Assembly: GCF_003815535.1 (NCBI RefSeq)
Contig: NZ_RPFZ01000001.1
Location: forward strand, 1,612,001-1,676,000
DNA: 64,000 bases
DNA from: Aurantiacibacter spongiae
GTDB taxonomy: Bacteria > Pseudomonadota > Alphaproteobacteria > Sphingomonadales > Sphingomonadaceae
Direction of reading: 5' to 3'
Every line of letters starts with the position of its first letter. Position 1 is the first letter of the stretch. A model generated the notes under the pieces. The model did no database searches. It saw only the letters and a list, made by a program, of their open reading frames with translations, and was not told where the DNA came from. The translations under genes were made by a program, and so were the position numbers. Positions 55,501 to 64,000 of this stretch are shown one piece after another.

Positions 55501-57843
55501 CTACAGCGGATTCCCGTCGCGATCGCGGTAGATGTCGCGGCGACCGACGTGGTTCGCGGGGCCGACGATGCCGTCTTCCTCCATCCGCTCGATCAGCTTG
55601 GCGGCGGTGTTGTAGCCGATGCCCATCTGGCGTTGCAGCCACGAACCGGAGGCTTTCTGGTTCTCGCACACGATCTGGATCGCCTGGTGATACTTGCGTT
55701 CTTCCGGATTGTCCGACGCGGTCATCTCGTCGTCGAAGCCGAAGCCGCCATCCTCGGGTTCCTCGGTGACGGAATCGACGTAGGCCGGCTCTCCCTGCGA
55801 GCGCCAGTGTTCGGCCACGCGCTCCACCTCCTCGTCCGAGACGAAGGGGCCGTGGACGCGCTTCAGCGCCCCGGTGCTGGGCTTGTGCAGCATGTCGCCC
55901 TTGCCCAGCAGCTGCTCGGCACCCTGCTCCCCGATGATCGTGCGCGAATCGATGCGACTGGTGACGGAGAAGCTGATGCGGGTCGGCAGGTTCGCCTTGA
56001 TGACGCCGGTGATGACGTCGACCGACGGACGCTGCGTGGCCATGATGAGGTGAATGCCGGCGGCGCGCGATTTCTGCGACAGGCGCTGGATCAGCACCTC
56101 GATCTCCTTGCCCACCGTGACCATCAGGTCGGCCAGCTCGTCGACGATCAGCACGATCTGCGGCAGCACCTCGTAATCGAGCTGTTCCTCCTCGATCAGC
56201 GGTTCGCCCGTTTCGGGATCGTAGCCCGTCTGCACGGTGCGCTTGAGCGGCTTGCCCTTCGCGGCGGCGGCGGACACGCGTTCGTTGAAGCCCGACAGGT
56301 TGCGCGCGCCAATCTCGCTCATCATGCGATAGCGCTTCTCCATCTCCTCGACAGCCCATTTCAGGCTGCGGACCGACTTGTGCGGTTCCGTCACCACCGG
56401 GGCGAGCAGATGCGGGATGTCGTCGTAGCTCTTCAGTTCCAGCACCTTGGGATCGATGAGGATCAGGCGGCACTCGGCGGGGGTGAAGCGGTAGAGCAGC
56501 GACAGCAGGATGGCGTTGAGCCCGACCGACTTGCCCGATCCGGTCGTGCCCGCGACCAGCAGGTGCGGCATGGCGGCGAGATCGGCCACGACCGGCTCGC
56601 CCGCGATCCCCTTGCCCAGGATGATCGGCAGGTTGCCCTTGGCATCGACGAAGGCCTCGCTTTCCACCAGTTCGCGGAACGACACGGTCTGGCGGTCGGC
56701 GTTGGGCAGTTCGATGCCCATCACCGTCTTGCCGGGAATAGGCGCGACGCGGGCGCTGATCGCGCTCATGTTGCGGGCGATGTCCTCGGCCAGGCCGATG
56801 ACGCGGCTGGCCTTGATGCCGGGGGCCGGTTCCAGTTCGTACATGGTGACGACGGGGCCGGTCTTGACGGCCACAATCTCGCCCTTGACGTTGAAATCGT
56901 CGAGCACCGTCTCGAGCAGGCGGGCATTGCGCTCGAGCGCCAGCTTGTCGAGCGGCGGGGCGGTGTTGGCAGACGGTTCCGCCAGCAGATCGACCGAAGG
57001 CAGCTCGAAATCGGCGAACATGTCCTTCTGCTGCGTCCTGGGCGAGGGTTTCGCGCGGCGCGGCGGCGCGGCGGGGTCGGTGATCTCGACCGCGCGGCGC
57101 TCCAAAGCGTCGTCGCCGTCATCGCCGTCGACATCGGGCACGGGCCGGGCGCGGCTGCGGCGGGTCTTGCCCTTCGCCTCCTCCCTGTAGGGATTGGATG
57201 GCTTGCCGAAGCTGGGCAGATGCGTCGCCCAGCGCGGGAGCGTCAGCAGCCCTGCCCAGTCGAGTGCGAACACGCGGCCCGCGGCGATCGCGCCCGCGAT
57301 CAGGCAGGCGATGCCGCCGCCCAGGATCGCCCAGAACCGCGCCGGTTCGGGCAGCAGGCCGGAAAGCGCCACGATGGCGTCTTCCCCGAGCAACCCCGCC
57401 AGGCCGCCGGTGCCGGCCGGCAAGCTCCAGTTGCGCGCCGTGGTGACGAGCGAAAACACGGTGGCCAGCAGCGCCATCGCCAGCAGCATCAGCCCTGTCG
57501 CGCGCCACCACGCGCCGCCCCAGTGCTCGTCCGCGTCCGCATCCCGCCACAGCTTGCGCGCGAAGACGTAGGTGAGCGGAAGAAACAGGATTGCGACGAG
57601 GCCGAAGGCGCCCAGCGCCAGGTCCGCCACCAGCGCGCCCGGCCTGCCCATCCAGTTGTCGACCACGTCGCCAGCCGCGGTGGAGAGCGAGGGGTCGGTC
57701 TGCGAATAGCTCATCAACGCGATGGCGAGAAAGACGGTGAAGGCGAACAGCACGCTCGCGCCGGTCAGTTGCAGCGCGCGCGCCAGCGACCGCCGGAAAG
57801 CGGCGCGCCAGTCCGGCGCCTGCGATGCGGCCCGCGTGGCCAT
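55501..57843 (-). CDS. ftsK: DNA translocase FtsK
   Basis: 780 residues, the short alphaproteobacterial form. Four N-terminal helices (about 25-190) tether it to the division site; a linker with charged residues follows, then the motor with Walker A VAGTTGSGKSVGLN (about residue 434), Walker B VLIVDELADLM, and the C-terminal winged-helix gamma domain (SGSWLQRQMGIGYNTAAKLIERM) that reads KOPS-like DNA. It moves chromosome termini and activates dimer resolution during septation. ATG at 57843. rimB begins directly after its stop. Confidence 0.97.
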   Translation of the reverse strand: MATRAASQAPDWRAAFRRSLARALQLTGASVLFAFTVFLAIALMSYSQTDPSLSTAAGDVVDNWMGRPGALVADLALGAFGLVAILFLPLTYVFARKLWRDADADEHWGGAWWRATGLMLLAMALLATVFSLVTTARNWSLPAGTGGLAGLLGEDAIVALSGLLPEPARFWAILGGGIACLIAGAIAAGRVFALDWAGLLTLPRWATHLPSFGKPSNPYREEAKGKTRRSRARPVPDVDGDDGDDALERRAVEITDPAAPPRRAKPSPRTQQKDMFADFELPSVDLLAEPSANTAPPLDKLALERNARLLETVLDDFNVKGEIVAVKTGPVVTMYELEPAPGIKASRVIGLAEDIARNMSAISARVAPIPGKTVMGIELPNADRQTVSFRELVESEAFVDAKGNLPIILGKGIAGEPVVADLAAMPHLLVAGTTGSGKSVGLNAILLSLLYRFTPAECRLILIDPKVLELKSYDDIPHLLAPVVTEPHKSVRSLKWAVEEMEKRYRMMSEIGARNLSGFNERVSAAAAKGKPLKRTVQTGYDPETGEPLIEEEQLDYEVLPQIVLIVDELADLMVTVGKEIEVLIQRLSQKSRAAGIHLIMATQRPSVDVITGVIKANLPTRISFSVTSRIDSRTIIGEQGAEQLLGKGDMLHKPSTGALKRVHGPFVSDEEVERVAEHWRSQGEPAYVDSVTEEPEDGGFGFDDEMTASDNPEERKYHQAIQIVCENQKASGSWLQRQMGIGYNTAAKLIERMEEDGIVGPANHVGRRDIYRDRDGNPL

Positions 57844-57902
57844 TGCGTATCCCCTTGGCGAAAACGTCCCTGCCGCCAGATTCCCACAGCGGGACTCGTT
57901 GG

Positions 57903-58448
57903 TCAATGACCGACGGACAAACCGTCTATGGCTGCCCAGCGCGGCCAGCCGAGACGTCGTGAAGCGGCCGCGGTCATGCCGCCGAGCGCGATGACCGGCA
58001 TCTGCGCGCGGCGCGCCAGCAGGCGGAAGCGCAGCGGACCGATAGGTATGGTCCCGGCGTGGGACCGGGTCGGAAACACGGGGGAGAGCATGACCGCATC
58101 CGCCCGGACGCGGTTGGCCTGCGCGATCTCGCCGATGTCGTGGACGGTCGCTATTGCCAGCAGGCCGCGGCGGCGGGGCGCAAGGCTGCGCGGCGAGCCG
58201 TAGACGCCGTCCGCGCCCCATTCGCGCGCCGTCAGCGTACTGTCCGCGAGGACCGTCAGGTGGCCGTGCGACCGGCACAGGCGCGCCAGGCGACGAAACC
58301 GCGCCAGCCGCGCCCCCGGCGCGAGGTGGTAGTGGCGAAAAACGAAGCCGCTGCCGCGCGGCAGGCGGGCGAGCGCCTGCTCCAGCAAGGCGTCGTTGCG
58401 CGCGTCCGACAGCAGCCAGAGGCGGGGGAGGGGCTGGTCTGACGCCAT
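57903..58448 (-). CDS. ThiE/TenI-like protein, shortened thiamine phosphate synthase homologue
   Basis: 181 residues, shorter than the roughly 210 of ThiE. LTVLADSTLTAREWGADGVYGS, ATVHDIGEIAQAN and AVMLSPVFPTRSHAGTIPIG retain the thiamine phosphate synthase order, and ALGGMTAAASRRL is the phosphate-site loop. The usual GADGVHL reads GADGVYGS, and the pyrophosphate-binding region is reduced, so it could be a TenI-type regulator rather than a working synthase. Divergent from yggS by 20 bases. Confidence 0.75.
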   Translation of the reverse strand: MASDQPLPRLWLLSDARNDALLEQALARLPRGSGFVFRHYHLAPGARLARFRRLARLCRSHGHLTVLADSTLTAREWGADGVYGSPRSLAPRRRGLLAIATVHDIGEIAQANRVRADAVMLSPVFPTRSHAGTIPIGPLRFRLLARRAQMPVIALGGMTAAASRRLGWPRWAAIDGLSVGH

Positions 58449-58468
58449 GCGCCCGCTATAGCGCGTCC

Positions 58469-59134
58469 ATGACCGACAGTGCCAGCGACCGCCTCGATAC
58501 CGTGAACACCGAGATCGCGAAGGCGTGCAGGATCGCCCGGCGCGAATCCGCCGACATCACGCTGATCGCCGTCAGCAAGATGCACGATGCCGCCACGATC
58601 ACCCCGCTGCTCGATGCCGGCCACCGCGTCTTCGGCGAAAACCGGGTGCAGGAGGCGCAGGGCAAGTGGCCGCCCTTGCAAGAGCGGTATGACGGGATCG
58701 AACTGCACTGCGTCGGTCAGCTCCAGTCGAACAAGGCAGACGACGCCGCGGCGCTGTTCGACTGCATCCATTCGCTCGATCGGCCGAGCCTGGTGAAGGC
58801 GCTCGCCAGGGCGTTCGACAAGGCCGGGCGGCAGGTGCCGTGCTTCGTTCAGGTCGATATCGGCGAGGAGGAGCAGAAAGGTGGCTGTGCCATCGCCGAT
58901 CTTCCCGATCTGCTGAAGCAGTCGCGGGACGCCGATATCCCGTTGGCCGGACTGATGTGCGTTCCGCCTGCCGAAATCGAGCCGGCGCCCTATTTCGCGC
59001 TGCTCGCGAAGCTGGCCGAGGATAACGGCCTGGCCGGCCTCAGCATGGGGATGAGCGGGGACTACCCCGTCGCCGTCCAGCTTGGCGCCACGCATGTGCG
59101 CGTGGGCACGGCGCTGTTCGGTGCGCGGGAATAG
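58469..59134 (+). CDS. yggS: YggS-family PLP-binding homeostasis protein
   Basis: 221 residues. Fold-type III PLP barrel with Lys37 in LIAVSKMHDAATI and the phosphate loop GMSGDYPVAVQLGATHVRVGTALFG. It binds pyridoxal phosphate and keeps cellular PLP levels balanced; no enzymatic activity is known. ATG at 58469. Divergent from the ThiE-like gene across only 20 bases, so the two share a promoter region. Confidence 0.95.
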   Translation: MTDSASDRLDTVNTEIAKACRIARRESADITLIAVSKMHDAATITPLLDAGHRVFGENRVQEAQGKWPPLQERYDGIELHCVGQLQSNKADDAAALFDCIHSLDRPSLVKALARAFDKAGRQVPCFVQVDIGEEEQKGGCAIADLPDLLKQSRDADIPLAGLMCVPPAEIEPAPYFALLAKLAEDNGLAGLSMGMSGDYPVAVQLGATHVRVGTALFGARE

Positions 59135-59172
59135 GGATTGACGCAGGGCGGCCGCGCTGCCTTTGATGAGCG

Positions 59173-59646
59173 ATGCCCAGTCGTCTCGTCCTGCTGCCCG
59201 TCCTGGCCCTCGCCGCCCTGTCCCGGCCCGTCGCCGCGCAGGAGGAGGATCCCTTCGCCCGGTGCGCCGCGATGGCGGACGATGTTCAGCGCCTCGCCTG
59301 CTTCGATGCCACCTATGCGCGCAACCGCGCCGAAGTGGCCGAGGCGCAGGAGCGGGCCGCAGAACGCGCGCGCGAGGAATTCGGCTTCCGGCCTTCCGAG
59401 GATACGTCCCGCGCAAAGGAGGAAGCCGCCGTCACCGCCACCGTGGCCGAGGTGCTGACCGATTCGCGGCGCAACAATGTCATCGTCCTCAGCAACGGCC
59501 AGCTCTGGCGCGAAATCAACGGGTCGACCATGCGCAACCGCGTGCGCGACGGGTGGGTGGCAACCATAACCCGCCACTGGAGCGGCGCTTACGAGATGCG
59601 CTTCGACGGGCGCAGCGGATATTTGCGGGTTTCGCGCGTGCGCTGA
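59173..59646 (+). CDS. Small secreted protein, unknown function
   Basis: 157 residues. A signal peptide (MPSRLVLLPVLALAALSRPVAAQ) is followed by DPFARCAAMADDVQRLACFDA, two cysteines likely forming a disulfide, a helical Arg/Glu/Ala-rich segment (AQERAAERAREEFGF), and a C-terminal beta-rich region. The RCAAMADDVQRLACFD opening resembles a segment found in several periplasmic proteins, including some type VI secretion accessory proteins, but no such system is in the window. It ends 46 bases before the ABC ATPase gene. Confidence 0.75.
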   Translation: MPSRLVLLPVLALAALSRPVAAQEEDPFARCAAMADDVQRLACFDATYARNRAEVAEAQERAAERAREEFGFRPSEDTSRAKEEAAVTATVAEVLTDSRRNNVIVLSNGQLWREINGSTMRNRVRDGWVATITRHWSGAYEMRFDGRSGYLRVSRVR

Positions 59647-59692
59647 ACCGGCTAGCGGTTGCGGCGGGACGACAAACGGGGGAATCTTGCCG

Positions 59693-60616
59693 ATGGCGCC
59701 GATCCTGGCGACGCATGAACTGACCAAGCGTTTCGGCGACGTGTTGGCTGTGGACGACCTGACCTTCAGCGTCGCGCCGGGAGAGATCTTCGGCTTTCTG
59801 GGCGGCAACGGCGCGGGGAAGACCACGACGCTGCGCATGGTGCTCGACATCATCCGCCCGACGTCTGGCCGCATCGAGGTGATGGGGCAGGCCCCCGACC
59901 ACCGCAACGCGTCCTCCATCGGCTTCCTCCCGGAAGAACGCGGCCTCTACTCCAAGATGAGCGCCATCGACACCATCGTCTATTTCGCGCGGTTGAAGGA
60001 CATGGACGCCAGGCCGGCGCGCGAATACGGGATGGAATTGCTCGGCCGGTTCGATCTGGCGGACCGCGCCACGTCGAAGATCGGCGACATGTCGAAGGGC
60101 ATGGCGCAGAAGGTGCAGCTGGCCACCGCGCTCGTCAACAGGCCGCCGTTGCTGTTGCTGGACGAACCGTTTTCCGGCCTCGACCCGGTCAATCAGGGTT
60201 TGCTGGAAGAGGAGATTCTGCGCGCCAGCCGCGAAGGTGCGGCGGTGATCTTCTCCACCCACGTCATGCAGCATGCCGAGCGTCTGTGCGATCGCCTGCT
60301 CCTGTTAAAGCGCGGCTCCAAGCGGTTCGAGGGAACGCTGGCCGAGGCGCGCGCGCAGCTTCCGGGCCGGATCGAGACGATCGCGAAACCCGGGATCGAA
60401 CAGGTCGAGGGGGTCGCGAAGGCGACACGGCGTGATGAACCCGCGCACGAGGGCTGGCACCATTACGACCTGGTACTGGAACCGGGCCGCAACGCCGGCG
60501 ACGTGCTGGAAGCGTGCACCGCTCGCTCCGTTCCCCTGCGCCGGTTCGACGAGGCCCAGCCGAGTCTGCACGAAGTGTTCGTGCGGCTGGTCGGCGACGA
60601 GGAGATCGAGCGATGA
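59693..60616 (+). CDS. ABC-2 type transporter ATPase subunit (NatA-like)
   Basis: 307 residues. ATPase motifs: Walker A GGNGAGKTTTLRM with a less common GG in place of GP, signature MSKGMAQKVQLATALV, Walker B LLLLDEPFSGLDPV and H-loop FSTHVMQHAE. About 70 C-terminal residues form an extra domain of the kind seen in NatA/Ccm-type ATPases. GGGGGAA is eight bases before the ATG at 59693. The stop overlaps the permease start (ATGA), so both subunits come from one operon. Confidence 0.93.
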   Translation: MAPILATHELTKRFGDVLAVDDLTFSVAPGEIFGFLGGNGAGKTTTLRMVLDIIRPTSGRIEVMGQAPDHRNASSIGFLPEERGLYSKMSAIDTIVYFARLKDMDARPAREYGMELLGRFDLADRATSKIGDMSKGMAQKVQLATALVNRPPLLLLDEPFSGLDPVNQGLLEEEILRASREGAAVIFSTHVMQHAERLCDRLLLLKRGSKRFEGTLAEARAQLPGRIETIAKPGIEQVEGVAKATRRDEPAHEGWHHYDLVLEPGRNAGDVLEACTARSVPLRRFDEAQPSLHEVFVRLVGDEEIER

Positions 60617-62091
60617 AGAACGTCCTGCTCGTCGCGAAGCGCGAATTTCGCCAGATCACCTCGATGAAGAGCTTCTGGCTCACCTTGCTGCTGCTGCCGG
60701 TGGCCCTGTCGCTGGGGCCGATCATCGGAGAGTATCTCGGCGATGACGAGGCGCAGCAGGTCATTCTCTACGACCGGAGCGGCGGCGATACCGCGCAGGC
60801 CATCGAACGGCGCTTCGCGCTCGACGAGGACCGTTACGTCCTGTCCGACCTGTCCCGCTACGTGCGCAGGTACGAGCTGGAGGATGCCGACCCCGATGCT
60901 CTGTGGGCGCAGTTCGATCGCTGGTACACCGATGCCGACGTCGCCGCGTTCCGGCAGGCGGGCGGGCTGGACACGGCGCTGGCCGCCATCGACAGGGTCA
61001 AGCCCGAGGGAACGCCCGACTACGATCCGCCGCAACCGGCATACGAGTTCGTCTCCCCCCCCGCCGACCTGGCCGCGGCCGATCCCGAAGACCTGGAGGA
61101 TGCCGCGCGCGAGCTGATGGACGCCGACAGCGACGACGCGCCCGACGCGGTGGTCGTGATCGGGGAGGACTATCCGCGCATTCCGGTCGTGCAGGTCATC
61201 GCCAATGACGAGCCGCGCACGAGCTTCGTTACAACCTTGCAGGATGTGCTGACGGGCGACCTGCGTACGCGGATGATGACCGACCAGGGAATGAGCGCGG
61301 ATGCCGCCGGCGCGGTGAACACCGCGGCACCCGCCATAGCCGTTTCCACTCCGCCACCCGGCGGGGGTGCGCGCGAGGCGGTGCTGGTGCGTTCCATCGT
61401 GCCGCTGGCGCTGGCCTATATCCTGATGATGGCGCTGATGCTGTCCGGCAGCTGGATGCTGCAATCAAGCGTCGAGGAACGCTCCAACAAGCTGATCGAA
61501 TCGCTGCTCGCCTGCATCCGGCCCGAGGAGCTGATGCACGGTAAACTGTTCGGCACCATCGCGGTGGGACTGTCGATGCTCGCCGTCTGGGTCGTGTGCG
61601 CCGGGGTGGCGGTGTTCTGGGCGCAGGGAACGGTGGCGCAGTTCATCCGGCCCGCGCTCGAACCGCTCGCCTCGCCCGGCATCATCCTGGCGATCCTCTA
61701 TTTCTTCCTCGCAGGCTATGTCGCGGTGTCGATCATCTTCCTCGCCATCGGCGCGATGGCCGATTCGATGAGCGATGCGCAGGGCTACCTGATGCCCGTC
61801 ATCCTGGCGATCATGCTGCCGATCTTCTTCCTCATCCAGGCAGTGCTGCTGGGCAACGAGGGGATCGCGGTCCAGATCTTGACCTGGGTGCCGCTATGGA
61901 CGCCCTTCGCCGTCCTTGCCCGGCTGGGTACGGGGATCGAAACGTGGGAGCTGATCGGGGCCGGACTGGTTCTGGCGGCGTTCGTCGCGGCTGAATTCGT
62001 CCTGCTCGGTCGGCTCTTCCGCAACAGCCTGCTCGCCTCCGGGCAGAAGCCGACCCTGCGTCAGCTCTACGACCGGATGCGCCGGAGTTGA
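60613..62091 (+). CDS. ABC-2 type transporter permease (NatB-like)
   Basis: 492 residues. One N-terminal helix (FWLTLLLLPVALSLGPIIG) is followed by a roughly 240-residue acidic extracytoplasmic domain, then five or six helices (SIVPLALAYILMMALML, AVGLSMLAVWVVCAGVAV, GIILAILYFFLAGYVAVSI and others). The arrangement is that of NatB/YhaP exporters. Together with the upstream ATPase it should export an ion, drug or lipid; the substrate is unknown. It is convergent with glnD, six bases away. Confidence 0.9.
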   Translation: MKNVLLVAKREFRQITSMKSFWLTLLLLPVALSLGPIIGEYLGDDEAQQVILYDRSGGDTAQAIERRFALDEDRYVLSDLSRYVRRYELEDADPDALWAQFDRWYTDADVAAFRQAGGLDTALAAIDRVKPEGTPDYDPPQPAYEFVSPPADLAAADPEDLEDAARELMDADSDDAPDAVVVIGEDYPRIPVVQVIANDEPRTSFVTTLQDVLTGDLRTRMMTDQGMSADAAGAVNTAAPAIAVSTPPPGGGAREAVLVRSIVPLALAYILMMALMLSGSWMLQSSVEERSNKLIESLLACIRPEELMHGKLFGTIAVGLSMLAVWVVCAGVAVFWAQGTVAQFIRPALEPLASPGIILAILYFFLAGYVAVSIIFLAIGAMADSMSDAQGYLMPVILAIMLPIFFLIQAVLLGNEGIAVQILTWVPLWTPFAVLARLGTGIETWELIGAGLVLAAFVAAEFVLLGRLFRNSLLASGQKPTLRQLYDRMRRS

Positions 62092-62096
62092 TGGAA

Positions 62097-64000
62097 TCAG
62101 CCGGCGGGTTCGGCCTGCCTGTCCGTGCCCATGCCCGCGTCCTTCCCCTTGCGGGAGGCCTGCGCGGGCGTTCCGGCGGCGATGGCTTCCAGCAACGCCG
62201 CCTCGACCCGGTCCTGCCTCGCCTCGCTCAACAGCTTGTCGCCCAGCAGATCGGTCACGTAGAAGGTATCGACCGCGCGTTCCCCGTATTGCGTGATATG
62301 CGCGGAATTGACGATCAGGCTCTGTTCGAACATCGCCCGCGTCAGGCGATTGAGCAGCGCGGGCCGGTCGGTCGCGTTGACCTCGATCACGGTGAAGCGG
62401 TTGGACGCCGCGTTGTCGAACACGATCAGCGGACTGACGCTGAAATGTTCGGCACGCGTCCGCGGTAGCGGGCGCCGGGCGAGGCTCGGCACCATGTCGA
62501 TGCGCCCGGCTAGCGAATCCTCGATACTCTTCTGAAGCCGATCGAGCTGCGCGGGTTCGCGGAACGGCTTGCCCAGCGGATCCTGTACCAGGAAATTATC
62601 GACCGCCGTGCCCATCCGCCCGGTATGGATACGCGCATCTATGATGTTGCCGCCGGCCAGGTTGATGGCGCCGGCGATACGGAAGAACAGGCCGGGATGG
62701 TCGTCGGCGATTACCGTGACGAGCGTCGCACCGAGGGCCTGATAGTATTCGGTATGGATCGAAAGTTTGTCGCCCCGATCCCGCGCGGCGCAATAATGCG
62801 GCAGGTTGATCGCGATGACGTCTTCCGGCTCGGCGATCCAGTAGGCATCGTCGAACCGGTCGGCCGTTTCGTCCACCATCGCGGCTCGGCCGCCCAGCAG
62901 GGTGCGTACGGCGTCTTTCTTGGCTGCGACCCGCGCCTCCCGGCCACGAGCCTTGTGGCCGAGGCGGAGCCGCTCGACCGCGTTGTCGTAAAGTTCGGCC
63001 AGCAGCTGCCGCTTCCAGCTGTTCCACACGCCGGGGCCGACCGCGCGGATGTCGACGATGGTGAGGATGGTGAGCAACCGCAACCGCTCCAGCCCCTGTA
63101 CCTCCCCCACGAAATCGGCGATGGTCTTGGGGTCGGACAGGTCGCGCTTGAACGCGGTCGCGCTCATCAGCAGGTGATAGCGCACCAGCCAGCTCACAAG
63201 TTCGGTTTCGTTGCGGTCGAGCCCGAGACGCGGGCAGACGCGCAGCGCCACCTCCGCACCCAGGATGGAATGATCCCCGCCGCGCCCCTTGGCGATGTCA
63301 TGGAGCAGAACCGCGACGAACAGCGCGGTGCGATACTTGATGTTGCGCGCCAGGCCGGTGGCAAGCGGATGATCCTCCTGCAGCTCCCCGCGTTCGATCC
63401 GGCCCAGCAGGCCGATGGCGCGGATGGTGTGCTCGTCGACAGTGTAATGGTGGTACATGTCGAACTGCATCTGCGCGTTGACCTTGCCGAAATCGGGCAG
63501 GAAGCGGCCGAACACGCCGGCCTCGTTCATCCAGCGCAGTACGGTCTCGGGATCGCGACGCCCGGCAAGGACTTGCAGGAACAGCGCGTTGGCCCGTTCG
63601 TCGCGGCGCACTGCGCCGTCGATCAGCGCGGCGTCGCGGCGCGCCATGCGGATGGTTCCGGGGTGCACCTCCAGCCCCTCGCGCTCGGCGATCGCGAAGA
63701 TTTCCAGCAGGCGCACGGGGTCGTGCCGGAACCAGTCGTCTTCCGGCGCGGCGATCTTGCCGCCTTCGACCGGATAGCCCTCGATCCGGCGGGCGGGCTT
63801 CAGCGAGGAAAACAGTTCGGCGATGACGCTGCGCTCGGTCGTCTCCTCCTCCAGATGGGCGAGGAACACCCCCGTCAGGTGTCCGACATGCTTGGCCTGC
63901 AGGAAATAGAACTGCATGAACCGCTCCACGGGACTTTTCCCCGGGCGTTCGGCGTAGTTCATGCGGTCCGCCACCTCGCGCTGCATGTCGAAGGTCAGCC
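62097..64000 (-). CDS. glnD: [Protein-PII] uridylyltransferase / uridylyl-removing enzyme, 5' truncated by window edge
   Basis: The frame runs off the right end; codons beyond 63986 read LTFDMQREVADRM, as in GlnD, so this is an internal methionine. The nucleotidyltransferase domain is missing from the window; what remains is the linker (RMNYAERPGKSPVERFMQFYF), the HD hydrolase domain (HYTVDEHTIRAIG and LLHDIAKGRGGDHS) and two C-terminal ACT domains (ADDHPGLFFRIAGAINLAGG; NATDRPALLNRLTRAMFEQ). GlnD modifies PII proteins according to glutamine level, governing nitrogen metabolism that also feeds gltBD. Confidence 0.96.
   Translation of the reverse strand, partial: LTFDMQREVADRMNYAERPGKSPVERFMQFYFLQAKHVGHLTGVFLAHLEEETTERSVIAELFSSLKPARRIEGYPVEGGKIAAPEDDWFRHDPVRLLEIFAIAEREGLEVHPGTIRMARRDAALIDGAVRRDERANALFLQVLAGRRDPETVLRWMNEAGVFGRFLPDFGKVNAQMQFDMYHHYTVDEHTIRAIGLLGRIERGELQEDHPLATGLARNIKYRTALFVAVLLHDIAKGRGGDHSILGAEVALRVCPRLGLDRNETELVSWLVRYHLLMSATAFKRDLSDPKTIADFVGEVQGLERLRLLTILTIVDIRAVGPGVWNSWKRQLLAELYDNAVERLRLGHKARGREARVAAKKDAVRTLLGGRAAMVDETADRFDDAYWIAEPEDVIAINLPHYCAARDRGDKLSIHTEYYQALGATLVTVIADDHPGLFFRIAGAINLAGGNIIDARIHTGRMGTAVDNFLVQDPLGKPFREPAQLDRLQKSIEDSLAGRIDMVPSLARRPLPRTRAEHFSVSPLIVFDNAASNRFTVIEVNATDRPALLNRLTRAMFEQSLIVNSAHITQYGERAVDTFYVTDLLGDKLLSEARQDRVEAALLEAIAAGTPAQASRKGKDAGMGTDRQAEPAG

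Overview
The window looks like an ordinary chromosomal segment of a GC-rich alphaproteobacterium, most likely order Sphingomonadales and probably family Erythrobacteraceae. This is inferred from uniformly high GC, alpha-type gltBD, exosortase-A-associated polysaccharide genes, a LolA-like gene next to exonuclease III, an intracellular PHB depolymerase, and EcfG-like promoter motifs. No tRNA, rRNA, insertion sequence, prophage, integrase or CRISPR array was recognised. Coding density is very high and no gene-free stretch exceeds 300 bases; the largest (29740-30024) contains a candidate small RNA.

Layout. 1-2.4 kb: 3' end of a membrane glycosyltransferase-like gene, a PAP2 acid phosphatase and a tiny membrane protein. 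2.4-8.6 kb (minus): glutamate synthase gltB-gltD. 8.8-15 kb: a two-helix membrane protein with a long acidic disordered tail, then exosortase-A-associated polysaccharide genes (GT4, small membrane protein, O-glycosylation ligase/polymerase, acyltransferase). 14.7-21.5 kb: PHB depolymerase, MsbA-like ABC exporter, M13 peptidase, uppP and a small membrane protein behind a possible stress promoter. 21.6-23.8 kb: four small lipoproteins surrounding phenylalanine hydroxylase. 23.9-29.7 kb: recQ, a secreted beta-helix protein, a DksA-type zinc-finger protein, psd, ribA and xth. 30-35.4 kb (minus): lolA, rpmG and a tightly coupled five-gene operon (pabBC, aminotransferase, membrane protein, RluA-type synthase, arfB). 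35.5-45.5 kb: HerA-like ATPase, M1 aminopeptidase lipoprotein, EF-hand protein plus two-component system, M24 aminopeptidase, EEP-family protein. 45.8-54 kb: S9 oligopeptidase, thioesterase, diguanylate cyclase, alanine dehydrogenase, two transglutaminase-like proteins and an N-formylglutamate amidohydrolase. 54-64 kb: rimK-rimB-ftsK, a ThiE-like gene, yggS, a small periplasmic protein, an ABC-2 exporter pair and most of glnD, which runs off the right edge.

Functional themes. Nitrogen and glutamate metabolism (gltBD, glnD, ald, N-formylglutamate amidohydrolase, rimK) and peptide breakdown (M13, M1, M24B and S9 peptidases) fit a heterotroph living on protein-rich material. Envelope functions are also prominent (uppP, lolA, psd, exopolysaccharide genes, lipoproteins, ABC exporters). 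No complete novel defence or mobile system is visible. The most interesting items are an EF-hand protein translationally coupled to a two-component system, a candidate intergenic small RNA, the cluster of small acidic lipoproteins, the acidic-tail membrane protein with pentapeptide repeats, and a transglutaminase paralogue lacking the usual histidine position.
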